From Marinobacter denitrificans (GTDB taxonomy: Bacteria; Pseudomonadota; Gammaproteobacteria; Pseudomonadales; Oleiphilaceae), in NCBI RefSeq assembly GCF_008795955.1, contig NZ_VMHN01000001.1, positions 1,674,001 to 1,738,000 of the forward strand: a stretch of DNA of 64,000 nt, written 5' to 3'. Position 1 is the first letter of the stretch. Every line of letters starts with the position of its first letter. The notes beneath the pieces were generated by a model that saw only the letters and a list, made by a program, of their open reading frames with translations, was not told the DNA's origin and made no database searches. Below are positions 9,728-18,757 of the stretch, piece by piece. The translations under genes and the position numbers were made by a program.

Positions 9728-9743
9728 GTCCGGAAGTCCGGAC
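9728..9743 (+). promoter_or_regulatory. proximal upstream activator site, TRAP operon
   Basis: GTCCGGA AG TCCGGAC is a perfect 7+2+7 inverted repeat of the same design as 9664-9681. Its centre is 73 bp upstream of the -24 GG of the sigma-54 promoter. Binding by the adjacent Fis-type regulator is inferred. Confidence 0.7.
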
Positions 9744-9807
9744 TATTTGCAGTCTATTGTCTCCACATAAAATTCTATCTTGCTGATAAATATCATAAAA
9801 AAATGAT

Positions 9808-9823
9808 TGGCATAGTGTCTGCT
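9808..9823 (+). promoter_or_regulatory. sigma-54 (-24/-12) promoter of the TRAP-bdhA-aacS operon
   Basis: TTGGCATAGTGTCTGCT (9807-9823) has -24 GG at 9809-9810 and -12 GC at 9821-9822, the exact 12-bp GG-GC spacing. Only one base of the TTGC box differs (CTGC). The start site would be near 9834, giving a leader of about 165 nt before dctP. Confidence 0.75.
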
Positions 9824-9999
9824 ATATCCTGTCTGCAGGACGTCAGAACAACGCAGAAAACAAGACTGGCGCTTTCGTTGGACCCGAAAATATTTACTTG
9901 TCTGTCTCGTTTCCTGCGATGTCTGACTACACTTGGATAAGGCCTGTCGGGAAACGTCCTGTTTGGCCGAATACAACAACAATGCTAGGAGACTTGCCA

Positions 10000-11052
10000 A
10001 TGAAACTCTTCAAGGCCCTTACCGGTATCGCCGGTGCGATCGCCCTGACCACGGGATCGGCTTTCGCTGATGACCTGCGCTGGAAAATGCCGGTTGCCTT
10101 TGCGACCAATCTCCCCGGCCTGGGCTCCCCTGGCGCCTGGGTTGCCGAAAACCTCACCACCGCTTCTGATGGCAGCATCCAGGTTCGCGTCTATGAGCCC
10201 GGCAAGCTGGTACCGCCGTTCGATATCCTGCAGTCGGTTTCCGATGGCAAGGTCGAAGCAGGTTACACCTGGATCGGTTATGATCAGGGCAAGGTACCTG
10301 CTATTCCCCTCTTTGCGGCTGTTCCCTTCGGCATGAAGCCATGGGCCTATACGGCCTGGTATTACTATGGTGGTGGCCATGAAATGCTGCAGGAAGTCTA
10401 TGCCAACAAGGGCTTCGATGTGCACGCTCAGCTGTGCGGTATTATCGGGCCTGAAACAGCCGGTTGGTATTCAGATCCCATCGAAACCCTGGAAGACTAC
10501 AAGGGCCTGAAGATTCGCTTTGCCGGCCTTGGTGGCAAGGTTCTGGAAGAGCTGGGAGCCTCTGTCACCATGATGCCCGGTGGCGAGCTCTACCAGGCCC
10601 TGGAGAAAGGCACCATTGATGCAACTGAATTCTCCATGCCTGCCATTGACCAGCTTCTCGGCTTTGACCAGGTGGTCAAGTACAACCTGTTCCCGGGCTG
10701 GCACCAGCAGTTTACCGCCCAGTACATGCTGATCAACAAGGACCAGTGGAACAAGACCACTGACGCACAGAAAGCACTGGTTGAGGCTTCCTGTACTGCC
10801 GCAACCACCCTTGGCCTGGCCGAAGGCGAGTACAAGAACGGCGCTGTACTGGCGGGTTTCCAGGATAAGGGTGTCCAGGCTGACCAGATCCCCCGCGAAG
10901 TTCTGAAAGAGCTGAAAGCGGTTACCGACAAGGTAATGAAGCAGGAAGCTGACAAAGATGCTGACTTCAAACGCGTCTACGAAAGCCAGAATGAGTTCCT
11001 TGAAAGCTACAAGGTCTGGGACGAGCGGGCCTATGTTCCGTCCGATCTCTAG
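10000..11052 (+). CDS. dctP: TRAP transporter substrate-binding protein (DctP family)
   Basis: The 350-residue periplasmic protein has a Sec signal peptide (cleavage after AFA, residue 23). The mature part follows the DctP/TakP plan: an N-terminal lobe, the KIRFAGLGGKVLEELGASV segment with the Arg that usually binds the substrate carboxylate, and GELYQALEKGTIDATEFSMP, then an aromatic FPGWHQQ strand. ATG 10000 has AGGAG 9 nt upstream and begins the signal peptide. It is the first gene of an operon driven by the sigma-54 promoter at 9808-9823. A strong terminator-like hairpin follows it. Given the bdhA and aacS genes downstream, (R)-3-hydroxybutyrate or a related short hydroxy acid is the likely ligand; that is inference. 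Confidence 0.9.
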   Translation: MKLFKALTGIAGAIALTTGSAFADDLRWKMPVAFATNLPGLGSPGAWVAENLTTASDGSIQVRVYEPGKLVPPFDILQSVSDGKVEAGYTWIGYDQGKVPAIPLFAAVPFGMKPWAYTAWYYYGGGHEMLQEVYANKGFDVHAQLCGIIGPETAGWYSDPIETLEDYKGLKIRFAGLGGKVLEELGASVTMMPGGELYQALEKGTIDATEFSMPAIDQLLGFDQVVKYNLFPGWHQQFTAQYMLINKDQWNKTTDAQKALVEASCTAATTLGLAEGEYKNGAVLAGFQDKGVQADQIPREVLKELKAVTDKVMKQEADKDADFKRVYESQNEFLESYKVWDERAYVPSDL

Positions 11053-11109
11053 GATCCGGGGCCGGTCCTGAGGCACCGGGCAGAGCTCCGGTGTTCTCCC
11101 ACCAAGTCT

Positions 11110-11137
11110 GGATGGCCCTTCGGGGCCATCCTTTTTT
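11110..11137 (+). terminator. rho-independent terminator/attenuator between dctP and dctQ
   Basis: A 9-bp GC-rich stem (GGATGGCCC / GGGCCATCC) with a TTCG tetraloop is followed directly by six T residues. Placed inside the operon, it should end most transcripts after dctP and let a fraction read into the membrane subunits, which fits the need for excess binding protein. Confidence 0.85.
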
Positions 11138-11169
11138 CGCCATCGGCTTTTTGAGCGAGGAACCGTTGT

Positions 11170-11808
11170 ATGACGGTGTCAGATAAAGGCTCACCGCAGA
11201 GTGAGCGGGCATCGGTTTCCGACGCCCAGGAATTTCTTCATCATCACACGGAGTTGCCTACCACCCGGATCAGCCGGGGTGTGGATCTTGTGATTTCCGC
11301 GATTGGCAAAACCGCCTCCTGGATGTGGCTGATTGTCACGGGTGTGATCATTTACGCCGTAGTGGGCCGCTATGCTTTTGGCCTCGGGTCGGTAACGCTG
11401 GAAGAAGTCCAGTGGCACCTGGCCGGTGCGGGCTGGCTGCTGGGTCTGGGCTATACGCTGGTGACTGATGGTCATGTAAGAGTGGACGTGATCCATGAAC
11501 GCCTCTCCCTCAGGAGCCAGGCCTGGATCGAGCTTTTCGGCCTGTTGCTTTTGCTGCTGCCCTTTCTGGGGCTGGCGGTCTATGAAATGGTTCCTTATGC
11601 CTACAGCTCCTGGCAACAGGGAGAAACCAGCCAGGCACCGGCAGGCCTTTCACATCGCTGGGTTCTCAAGGCAGTGCTGGCATTGTCGTTCGTCCTTCTT
11701 ATTCTGGCTGCACTATCCCGCCTGCTGAAAGTGACCGCACTGCTTTTCGGTTTTCCGAGGCCAATCCGGGTCGAGTCCGGCAATAACAAGAAAGAGGATG
11801 CGTCCTGA
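11170..11808 (+). CDS. dctQ: TRAP transporter small permease (DctQ)
   Basis: The 212-residue inner-membrane protein has a soluble N-terminus of about 45 residues, then four predicted helices, as usual for the TRAP small subunit. The segment WMWLIVTGVIIYAVVGRYAFG and the pattern EEVQWHLAGAGWLLGLGYTL with an RVDVIHERL motif are typical of DctQ. AGGA lies upstream of ATG 11170. Its stop overlaps the dctM start (TGATG), so the two membrane subunits are translationally coupled. Confidence 0.9.
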   Translation: MTVSDKGSPQSERASVSDAQEFLHHHTELPTTRISRGVDLVISAIGKTASWMWLIVTGVIIYAVVGRYAFGLGSVTLEEVQWHLAGAGWLLGLGYTLVTDGHVRVDVIHERLSLRSQAWIELFGLLLLLLPFLGLAVYEMVPYAYSSWQQGETSQAPAGLSHRWVLKAVLALSFVLLILAALSRLLKVTALLFGFPRPIRVESGNNKKEDAS

Positions 11809-13172
11809 TGGAGCTTGAAACCCTGTTTGTAATCGGCATGTTCCTGACGTTTGGGGTGCTGCTGATGACCGGCTATCCCGTTGCCTGGGTGCTGGGTGGT
11901 ACCGCCGTCATCTGGACGGTGATTGGTGTAATCGCCGTCGATAATTTTGGCGCTAATCTCTGGTTCGATTACCCGTCTTCCATGGGGCTTGTTCCTGAGC
12001 GGATTTGGGACGTGGTAAACAGCGAGACCCTTGTTGCTCTGCCCATGTTCATATTCATGGGCATCATGCTTGATCAGTCCGGTGTAGCCGAACGACTGAT
12101 GAACGCCATGGTAAAACTCTTTGGTGCCGTTCGCGGTGGTTATGCGGTCACCGTGATTGTCATTGGTGTCCTGCTGGCAGCCACCACCGGTATCATCGGG
12201 GCGTCCGTGGTGCTCCTGGGCATGCTGTCCTTGCCCGTGATGATGCAGCACAAATACGACAAGGGATTTGCCGTAGGCACCGCCTGTGCCACCGGTACCC
12301 TGGGTATCCTGATCCCGCCGTCCATCATGCTGGTGCTGATGGCGGACCGGCTGGCAGTTCCGGAAGCGTCGGTGGGTGATCTGTTTATGGGCGCGTTCTT
12401 TCCGGGTCTGATGCTGGGCGCCATGTACGTTGCTTACGCCATCATACGTCCCATGCTGCAGCCGCATATTGCGCCGGTGCCTGAGGGTACCGTGAAAGTG
12501 ACCTGGAGCATTGTGTGGGAGGTGGCCAAGGCAGTGGTGCCTACAGCTGCGCTGATTCTGGGTGTACTGGGCTCCATCTTTGCCGGCATAGCAACACCCA
12601 CGGAGGCTTCCGGTGTTGGTGCCCTTGGCGCGCTGCTGCTGGCCCTGATGGCGCGGCGTCTGAACCTGAAGGTGCTGAACTCCTCAATGCAGCAGACCAC
12701 CCGCACGGCGGCTTTCATTTTTGCCATATTCCTCGGCGCAACGGCGTTCTCCGTGGTGCTGCGAGGTCTGGGTGGCGATCAGGTAATCGAGGATGCGCTG
12801 CTGGGGCTGCCGTTCGGGCCTTATGGTGTGGTATTGACCATTCTGTTCGCGGTATTCCTGCTGGGCTTCTTCCTGGATTGGGTGGAGATCACCCTGATCA
12901 TCCTTCCACTGGTGGCACCGGTGGTTCAGACCCTGGGATTTGACCTGGTCTGGTTCACCATTCTGTTTGCCATGTGCCTGCAGACGTCATTCCTGACGCC
13001 GCCGGTGGGTTTTGCTCTGTTCTATATCAAGGGTGTTGCGCCGCCGGAAATCACGGTGATGGACATCTACAAGGGCGTCATACCCTTCATCATCATTCAG
13101 CTGATCGCCCTGGCGATCGTGTTCCTGGTGCCAGCAATTGCTACATGGCTGCCCAGCGTGGCTTACGTGTAA
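11808..13172 (+). CDS. dctM: TRAP transporter large permease (DctM)
   Basis: The 454-residue protein is a polytopic member of the DctM family (12 or so helices), the Na+-coupled transport subunit of TRAP systems. Typical blocks are [20 protein letters not shown], the loop [20 protein letters not shown] and the C-terminal [20 protein letters not shown]. It follows dctQ by a TGATG overlap and precedes bdhA by 13 bp, so the transporter and the oxidising enzyme are in one operon. Confidence 0.93.
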   Translation: MELETLFVIGMFLTFGVLLMTGYPVAWVLGGTAVIWTVIGVIAVDNFGANLWFDYPSSMGLVPERIWDVVNSETLVALPMFIFMGIMLDQSGVAERLMNAMVKLFGAVRGGYAVTVIVIGVLLAATTGIIGASVVLLGMLSLPVMMQHKYDKGFAVGTACATGTLGILIPPSIMLVLMADRLAVPEASVGDLFMGAFFPGLMLGAMYVAYAIIRPMLQPHIAPVPEGTVKVTWSIVWEVAKAVVPTAALILGVLGSIFAGIATPTEASGVGALGALLLALMARRLNLKVLNSSMQQTTRTAAFIFAIFLGATAFSVVLRGLGGDQVIEDALLGLPFGPYGVVLTILFAVFLLGFFLDWVEITLIILPLVAPVVQTLGFDLVWFTILFAMCLQTSFLTPPVGFALFYIKGVAPPEITVMDIYKGVIPFIIIQLIALAIVFLVPAIATWLPSVAYV

Positions 13173-13185
13173 GGAGATAACACTG

Positions 13186-13965
13186 ATGCGTCTAGAAAAC
13201 AGGATAGCCCTGATTACCGGGGCGGGGCGGGGTATCGGCCGTGCCATCGCGGAGCATTACGGCCGTGAAGGCGCCCGGGTCGCGGTCGCCGATCTTACGC
13301 TGGAGAGCGCCGGAGATACCGTCGAGGCTATCGAACGCGCGGGTGGAACCGCAATGGCCCTGGCTATGGATGTCACGGATGAGAACGCAGTCGATCGTGG
13401 CGTAGCCGCTGTCGTGGAAAAATGGGGTGGGCTTGATATTGCTTTGGCCAACGCCGGTGTCCAGCATATCGACCCTGTGCACAAACTGGCTTTTTCCGAC
13501 TGGAGCAAGGTCATGAGCGTGCACCTGGACGGCGCCTTTCTGGTTACCCGTGCCGCGCTGAAGCAGATGTATGCCAGCGGCGGCGGCACCATGCTCTACA
13601 TGGGATCGGTCCACTCCTTGGAAGCCTCCCCGCTGAAGGCGCCGTACGTGGCAGCGAAGCATGGCATGCTGGGCCTGTGTCGGGCGGTGGCCAAAGAGGG
13701 GGCAGAGCACGGTGTTCGCAGTAACATCATCTGCCCGGGATTTGTCCGCACCCCGCTGGTGGACAAACAGATTCCCGAACAGGCAAAAGAGCTGGGTATT
13801 TCCGAGGAGGAAGTGATCAGTAAGGTCATGTTGAAAAACACTGTGGACGGGCAATTCACCACTCTGGAAGATGTATCCGAGCTGGCAGTGCATCTGGCGG
13901 CCTTCCCGTCGGCAGCCATGACTGGCCAATCCATCGTGGTCAGCCACGGCTGGCATATGCAGTGA
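13186..13965 (+). CDS. bdhA: 3-hydroxybutyrate dehydrogenase
   Basis: The 259-residue SDR enzyme oxidises (R)-3-hydroxybutyrate to acetoacetate with NAD+. It has the TGAGRGIG nucleotide loop, NAGVQH (Gln in the substrate pocket), SVHS, the YVAAKHG catalytic Tyr/Lys pair, [16 protein letters not shown] with a pocket Gln, and a C-terminal GWHMQ. These are signatures that separate 3HB dehydrogenases from other SDRs. Start ATG 13186 has AAGGAG 10 nt upstream. It sits 13 bp after dctM and 16 bp before the acetoacetyl-CoA synthetase gene, so the pathway is co-transcribed. Confidence 0.92.
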   Translation: MRLENRIALITGAGRGIGRAIAEHYGREGARVAVADLTLESAGDTVEAIERAGGTAMALAMDVTDENAVDRGVAAVVEKWGGLDIALANAGVQHIDPVHKLAFSDWSKVMSVHLDGAFLVTRAALKQMYASGGGTMLYMGSVHSLEASPLKAPYVAAKHGMLGLCRAVAKEGAEHGVRSNIICPGFVRTPLVDKQIPEQAKELGISEEEVISKVMLKNTVDGQFTTLEDVSELAVHLAAFPSAAMTGQSIVVSHGWHMQ

Positions 13966-13981
13966 GTAACAGGAGAGACGG

Positions 13982-15973
13982 ATGAGCAATACAGAACAAT
14001 CACCGGTGGTCTGGTCTCCCTCGGAAGACACACTGAACAATTGCCAGATGGGCCGGTTCAAGGGGTGGCTGGAGCAACAGGGCTTCGGCCCTTTTGCGGA
14101 TTACCATGCTCTGCATGAGTGGTCGATCGATAACCTGGAGACTTTCTGGCAGAAGGTCTGGGACTACTGCGGCCTGGTATGTGAGACCCCCGCCGAGAAA
14201 GTGCTGGGTAAGCGGGAAATGCCAGGAGCGGAATGGTTCCCGGGCATGAAACTCAACTTTGCCGCCAATCTGCTGCGGCTGGCGGATGGTGACCAGGCAG
14301 ACAGAGAAGCCGTGGTGGCCTACTGCGAAACCCGCCCGGTACTGCGCCGTACATACTCCCAGTTGAAGGCTGATACCGGTGCTCTGGAAGCCTTTCTGCG
14401 CAACAAAGGTATTCAGCAGGGTGACCGTGTTGCCGGTGTGGTCACCAATGGCTACGAGGCCCTGGTAGGTATGCTGGCGACCACCAGCCTGGGCGCTATC
14501 TGGAGTTCGGCGTCCCCGGATTTCGGCGTTGGCGCCATTCTCGACCGCTTTGGCCAGATCGAGCCGGCGGCACTGATTGTGGTGAACGGTTATGGTTACG
14601 GCGGCAAGGTGTTCAACCGCCAGCAGGATTTCGCAGGATTGATCGATGGCCTGCCAAGCCTGAAGTGCGTGGTCAGCATCGAACAACTGCCGGGCGAGCC
14701 CGCCATCGCCGGCGACAAGGTCACCCACTGGGACGCTGCGCTTGCTGAAGGACAGGGCCAGGCGCCCTCCTTCACGCCCCTGCCACCGGAGCACCCGGTG
14801 TATATCCTTTATTCCTCCGGCACCACCGGCAAACCCAAGTGTATTGTGCACGGCAACGCCGGCCTGTTGGTCAACCACGCCAAGGAACTGATGCTTCATG
14901 GCGATGTGGGCCAGGGCGACCGCTTCCTCTACTTCACCACTTGTGGCTGGATGATGTGGAACTGGCAGGCCTCTGCCCTGCTCACCGGCGCAGCCGTGAT
15001 CACCGTTGACGGTTCCCCTGGCTACCCGGACCTGAACTACCTGTGGCAGGTAGTCGCAGATGAGAAAGTCACCCACTACGGCACCAGCGCCCGCTTTATT
15101 GCTGGCTGCCGCAAGGCAGAACTGGCACCGTCGAAAACGTTGGATCTGGATGCCCTGCGGGTGGTTTTCTCCACGGGTTCACCGCTGCTACCGGAAGACT
15201 ATGACTGGGTCTACAGCGACGGTGCCCCGAACGTACTGCTCGGCTCCATTGCCGGCGGCACCGACATCTGCGGCTGTTTCGTGGGCTCCACCCCCCTGCT
15301 GCCAGTGCGCCGGGGCGAAATCCAGTGTCGCTTCCTGGGTGTTGATGCTGTTGCCTATGGCGACGATGGCAAACCTGTCAGTTCCGGCCGTGGCGAACTC
15401 GTCTGCCGCCAGCCGTTGCCGTCCATGCCCGTCAGCTTCTGGGACGACCCCGACGACGAGCGCTACAAAGACGCCTACTTCAACACTTTCCCGGGTGTCT
15501 GGGCTCATGGTGACTTCATCGAATTCACCGAACACGGAGGCGCCATCATCTACGGCCGCTCCGACGCCACCCTCAACCCTGGCGGCGTCAGAATCGGCAC
15601 TGCCGAAATCTACCGCCAGGTGGAAACCATCGCTGAGGTGAAAGACAGCCTGGTTGTCGGCCGCCAGATCGACGGTGACGTGGAAGTGGTCCTGCTGGTC
15701 GTACCGGCCGAAGGCGAAGCCCTCACCGACGACCTGCAAAAAACTCTCAAAACCCGCATCCGCCAGGGGGCGAGCCCACGCCATGTGCCAAAGCACATTA
15801 TCGAGGTGCCGGATATTCCGTATACGCGCAGCGGAAAGAAGGTTGAGCTGGCGGTGGCGCGTTTGATCAACGGCTCGTCCAAGGCCGATAACCGGGATGC
15901 ATTGGCGAATCCGGAGGCGTTGGACCGGATTGGGGATTGTCTGGAAGAGGCGCAATTATTGCCGAAGGGGTGA
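13982..15973 (+). CDS. aacS: acetoacetyl-CoA synthetase (acetoacetate-CoA ligase)
   Basis: The 663-residue ANL-superfamily enzyme activates acetoacetate with ATP and CoA to acetoacetyl-CoA. Visible motifs are the P-loop [26 protein letters not shown], the GGTDICGCF adenine-site region, the hinge [16 protein letters not shown] and the C-terminal catalytic Lys in YTRSGKKVE. Length and the VWDYCGL N-terminal region match AacS rather than acetyl-CoA synthetase. It is the last gene of the sigma-54 operon. The product would enter central metabolism through a thiolase that is not in this window. Confidence 0.93.
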   Translation: MSNTEQSPVVWSPSEDTLNNCQMGRFKGWLEQQGFGPFADYHALHEWSIDNLETFWQKVWDYCGLVCETPAEKVLGKREMPGAEWFPGMKLNFAANLLRLADGDQADREAVVAYCETRPVLRRTYSQLKADTGALEAFLRNKGIQQGDRVAGVVTNGYEALVGMLATTSLGAIWSSASPDFGVGAILDRFGQIEPAALIVVNGYGYGGKVFNRQQDFAGLIDGLPSLKCVVSIEQLPGEPAIAGDKVTHWDAALAEGQGQAPSFTPLPPEHPVYILYSSGTTGKPKCIVHGNAGLLVNHAKELMLHGDVGQGDRFLYFTTCGWMMWNWQASALLTGAAVITVDGSPGYPDLNYLWQVVADEKVTHYGTSARFIAGCRKAELAPSKTLDLDALRVVFSTGSPLLPEDYDWVYSDGAPNVLLGSIAGGTDICGCFVGSTPLLPVRRGEIQCRFLGVDAVAYGDDGKPVSSGRGELVCRQPLPSMPVSFWDDPDDERYKDAYFNTFPGVWAHGDFIEFTEHGGAIIYGRSDATLNPGGVRIGTAEIYRQVETIAEVKDSLVVGRQIDGDVEVVLLVVPAEGEALTDDLQKTLKTRIRQGASPRHVPKHIIEVPDIPYTRSGKKVELAVARLINGSSKADNRDALANPEALDRIGDCLEEAQLLPKG

Positions 15974-15992
15974 GTTCGCCGTTGGAGTGGTT

Positions 15993-16020
15993 GTCGGATT
16001 ACGCCTGCGGCTAATTCGAC
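15993..16020. repeat. short REP-like inverted repeat
   Basis: GTCGGATTA and TAATTCGAC form 9-bp arms with one mismatch around CGCCTGCGGC. The sequence resembles the dispersed GTCGGATTACGC-type intergenic repeats common in gammaproteobacteria. This is the only copy I see in the window. Confidence 0.6.
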
Positions 16021-16054
16021 CTACGTGCGGGCAGGCCCGCAGAGGGTTTGCTGA

Positions 16055-16160
16055 GCGCTGGAGGTGGGGGCAGCCAAAACTGTGCGGAGCCATGGATGGC
16101 GGAGCTCAAGCGCCACAGGGATGTGCTTGAGCGTGTTTTGGCTGGCCCCACCTCCAGCGC
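16055..16160. repeat. 106-bp intergenic palindromic element
   Basis: The outer arms are 26 bp each (16055-16080 and 16135-16160) and are reverse complements with a single mismatch; each begins or ends with GCGCTGGAGGTGGGG. An inner stem pairs GCTCAAGC with GCTTGAGC. The form suggests a dispersed, REP/MITE-like element of marine gammaproteobacteria or a large RNA hairpin; it has no coding content. It lies just after aacS and could end or stabilise that transcript. Confidence 0.7.
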
Positions 16161-16414
16161 GATACTCCCAATGGCGCCAAACCCGAAATGTCCGAAAGTT
16201 TCGTAAAATCCTGCCTTTTCATCGTCCTGTAACGGGTTTTAGCGCATTTTTAGTCGGTTCTTATACTAAGATCGTAACCAGAATTGTCAAAAAAATGCTA
16301 TCTTAGTAGGCCTATCAAAAGTTCCCGAATCAGTCATTGCTCAGGTCGGGCGTTCACAAGACACCTGACCCTGCCATGACCGTCCTGAACTCACCCATTA
16401 GCCTGAGGACGAAA

Positions 16415-18658
16415 ATGACATCATCCAAAGCCAAGATTATCTACACACTGACCGACGAGGCACCCGCCCTCGCCACACGGTCCCTGCTTCCTATCCTGGA
16501 AACCTACGCCAAGCCGGCCGGCATCGAATTTGAAACCAGCGATATTTCACTGGCGGCGCGTATTCTGGCGTTGTTTCCCGATTACCTCGAGGAAGACCAG
16601 CGGGTCCCTGACGACCTGAAAGAGCTGGGTGATTACACCAAGGACCCGGAAGCCAACATTATCAAGCTTCCCAATATCAGCGCCTCCATTCCCCAGCTGA
16701 GGGCCGCCATCAAAGAGCTTAACGAGCAGGGCTACAAGCTTCCCGAGTACAAGGAACATCCCGAAACTGACGAAGAAAAGGAAATTCACGCCCGCTACTC
16801 GAAAGTACTGGGCAGCGCCGTTAACCCGGTACTGCGGGAAGGCAACTCCGACCGCCGCGCCCCGACCGCGGTGAAAGCCTTTGCCCGCAAGCATCCCCAC
16901 ACCATGGGCGAGTGGAGCCCGGCATCGCGCACCCACGTGGCCCACATGCGCGGTGGTGACTTCTACTCCAACGAGCAGTCACTGACCCTGGACAAGGCCA
17001 CCAACGCCCGCATCGTCTTTGAAAACGCCAAGGGTGAGCAGACGGTACTGAAGGGTGAACTGCCGCTGCAGGAAGGCGAAGTGCTGGACGGCATGTTCAT
17101 GAGCTGCAAAGCCCTGCGCAAGTTCTTCGAAGAGTGCATCGAAGACTGCGAAAAGACTGGCGTGATGTTCTCACTGCACGTCAAGGCCACCATGATGAAA
17201 ATCTCCCACCCGATCGTGTTCGGTCACGCGGTGAAGATTTTCTACAAGGAATTGTTCGACAAGTACGGCGAGCTGTTCGATGAACTGGGCGTGAACCCCA
17301 ACAACGGTCTGTCCAGCGTTACCGAGAAGATCAAGCAACTGCCGGAATCCAAGCAGGAACAGATCCTTGAAGACCTGCACGCCTGTTACGAGCACCGCCC
17401 GGAAATTGCCATGGTGGATTCGGTAAAGGGTATCACTAACCTGCACGTGCCCAGTGACGTCATCGTTGACGCCTCCATGCCGGCCATGATCCGTAACTCA
17501 GGCAAGATGTGGGCGCGGGACAACAAGCTCAAGGACACCAAGGCGGTGATGCCGGAGAGCACCTACGCCACCATCTACCAGGAAGTGATCAACTTCTGTA
17601 AGACCCATGGCGCCTTTGACCCCACCACCATGGGTACCGTGCCGAACGTTGGCCTGATGGCGCAGAAGGCCGAAGAATACGGCTCCCACGACAAGACCTT
17701 TGAAATCAAGGAAGACGGTATCGTTCGGGTGGTTGCCGAGGACGGCACCGTGCTGACCGAGCACAAGGTCGAGAAGGGTGATATCTGGCGTGCGTGCCAG
17801 ACCAAGGACCTGCCGATCCGCGACTGGGTCAAGCTGGCGGTAAACCGTGCCCGTGCCACTGGTATGCCGGCCCTGTTCTGGTTGGACGACGAGCGTCCAC
17901 ACGATGCCGAGCTGATCAAGAAAGTGAACATGTACCTGAAGGAGCACGATACCGAAGGTCTGGAAATTCTGATCAAGTCTCCGGTACGCGCCATCCGATG
18001 GACCATGGAGCGCCTGATTCGTGGCCTGGACACCATCTCCGTCACCGGCAACGTACTGCGGGACTACCTCACTGATCTGTTCCCCATTCTGGAGCTGGGC
18101 ACCAGTGCCAAGATGCTCTCCATCGTCCCGCTGCTGAATGGCGGTGGTCTGTATGAGACGGGTGCTGGCGGTTCCGCACCCAAGCACGTTCAGCAGGTAC
18201 TGCAGGAAAACCACCTGCGCTGGGACTCGCTGGGTGAGTTCCTGGCAACCGCGGTTTCCCTGGAAGAGCTGGGTGAAAAGCAGAGCAACGAGCGTGCCCG
18301 TCTGCTGGGCCTGACCCTGGACAAAGCCACCGAGCGACTGCTGGAGAACAACCAGTCACCCTCCCGTAACACCGGTGAGTTGGACAACCGTGGCAGCCAC
18401 TTCCACCTGGCTCGTTACTGGGCGGAAGAGCTGTCAAAGCAGGACGATGACAAGGACCTGAAAGTCTTCTTCGAGAAACTGTCAAAGCAGCTTGAAGAGA
18501 ACAAGGACAAGATCCTGGAAGAAATGAGCGTGATCCAGGGCCATCCGGCGGATATCGGGGGTTACTACCACCCGCCGGCGGAAAAAGTCTGCAAGATCAT
18601 GCAGCCAAGCGAGACCTTCAACAAGATCCTGGCTGACGCCCGGGCATCTGTGAAGTGA
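16415..18658 (+). CDS. icd: NADP-dependent isocitrate dehydrogenase, monomeric type
   Basis: The 747-residue protein matches the monomeric isocitrate dehydrogenase family (about 740 residues), which makes 2-oxoglutarate and NADPH in the TCA cycle. Typical blocks are [62 protein letters not shown] and [22 protein letters not shown] 16415 is chosen because GAGGA lies 7 nt upstream and the protein then starts as family members do; a frame extension to 16337 has no such support. It is a single-gene unit closed by a terminator at 18703-18741. Confidence 0.96.
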   Translation: MTSSKAKIIYTLTDEAPALATRSLLPILETYAKPAGIEFETSDISLAARILALFPDYLEEDQRVPDDLKELGDYTKDPEANIIKLPNISASIPQLRAAIKELNEQGYKLPEYKEHPETDEEKEIHARYSKVLGSAVNPVLREGNSDRRAPTAVKAFARKHPHTMGEWSPASRTHVAHMRGGDFYSNEQSLTLDKATNARIVFENAKGEQTVLKGELPLQEGEVLDGMFMSCKALRKFFEECIEDCEKTGVMFSLHVKATMMKISHPIVFGHAVKIFYKELFDKYGELFDELGVNPNNGLSSVTEKIKQLPESKQEQILEDLHACYEHRPEIAMVDSVKGITNLHVPSDVIVDASMPAMIRNSGKMWARDNKLKDTKAVMPESTYATIYQEVINFCKTHGAFDPTTMGTVPNVGLMAQKAEEYGSHDKTFEIKEDGIVRVVAEDGTVLTEHKVEKGDIWRACQTKDLPIRDWVKLAVNRARATGMPALFWLDDERPHDAELIKKVNMYLKEHDTEGLEILIKSPVRAIRWTMERLIRGLDTISVTGNVLRDYLTDLFPILELGTSAKMLSIVPLLNGGGLYETGAGGSAPKHVQQVLQENHLRWDSLGEFLATAVSLEELGEKQSNERARLLGLTLDKATERLLENNQSPSRNTGELDNRGSHFHLARYWAEELSKQDDDKDLKVFFEKLSKQLEENKDKILEEMSVIQGHPADIGGYYHPPAEKVCKIMQPSETFNKILADARASVK

Positions 18659-18702
18659 TCCAGTGCCAGGTCAGCCGGGGGATGAGCCCGGTTGCCTGAG
18701 CT

Positions 18703-18741
18703 AAAAAACCGGACAGCCTGTGAGGGCTCTCCGGTTTTTTT
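18703..18741 (+). terminator. bidirectional intrinsic terminator after icd
   Basis: AACCGGA and TCCGGTT, with inner GCC/GGC pairing, form a hairpin flanked by six A on the left and a run of seven T on the right. It can serve both icd and the convergent GGDEF-EAL gene. Confidence 0.85.
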
Positions 18742-18757
18742 GGTTCTGGTGCCAGCG

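Larger units (their letters stand above)
15974..16414. other. gene-free spacer with two palindromic repeats before idh
   Basis: About 440 bp without a supported gene. It contains a short REP-like inverted repeat (15993-16020), a long 106-bp stem-loop repeat (16055-16160), and then an AT-rich stretch (16240-16320) that probably carries the idh promoter. I could not fix a clear -35/-10 pair. Confidence 0.7.
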
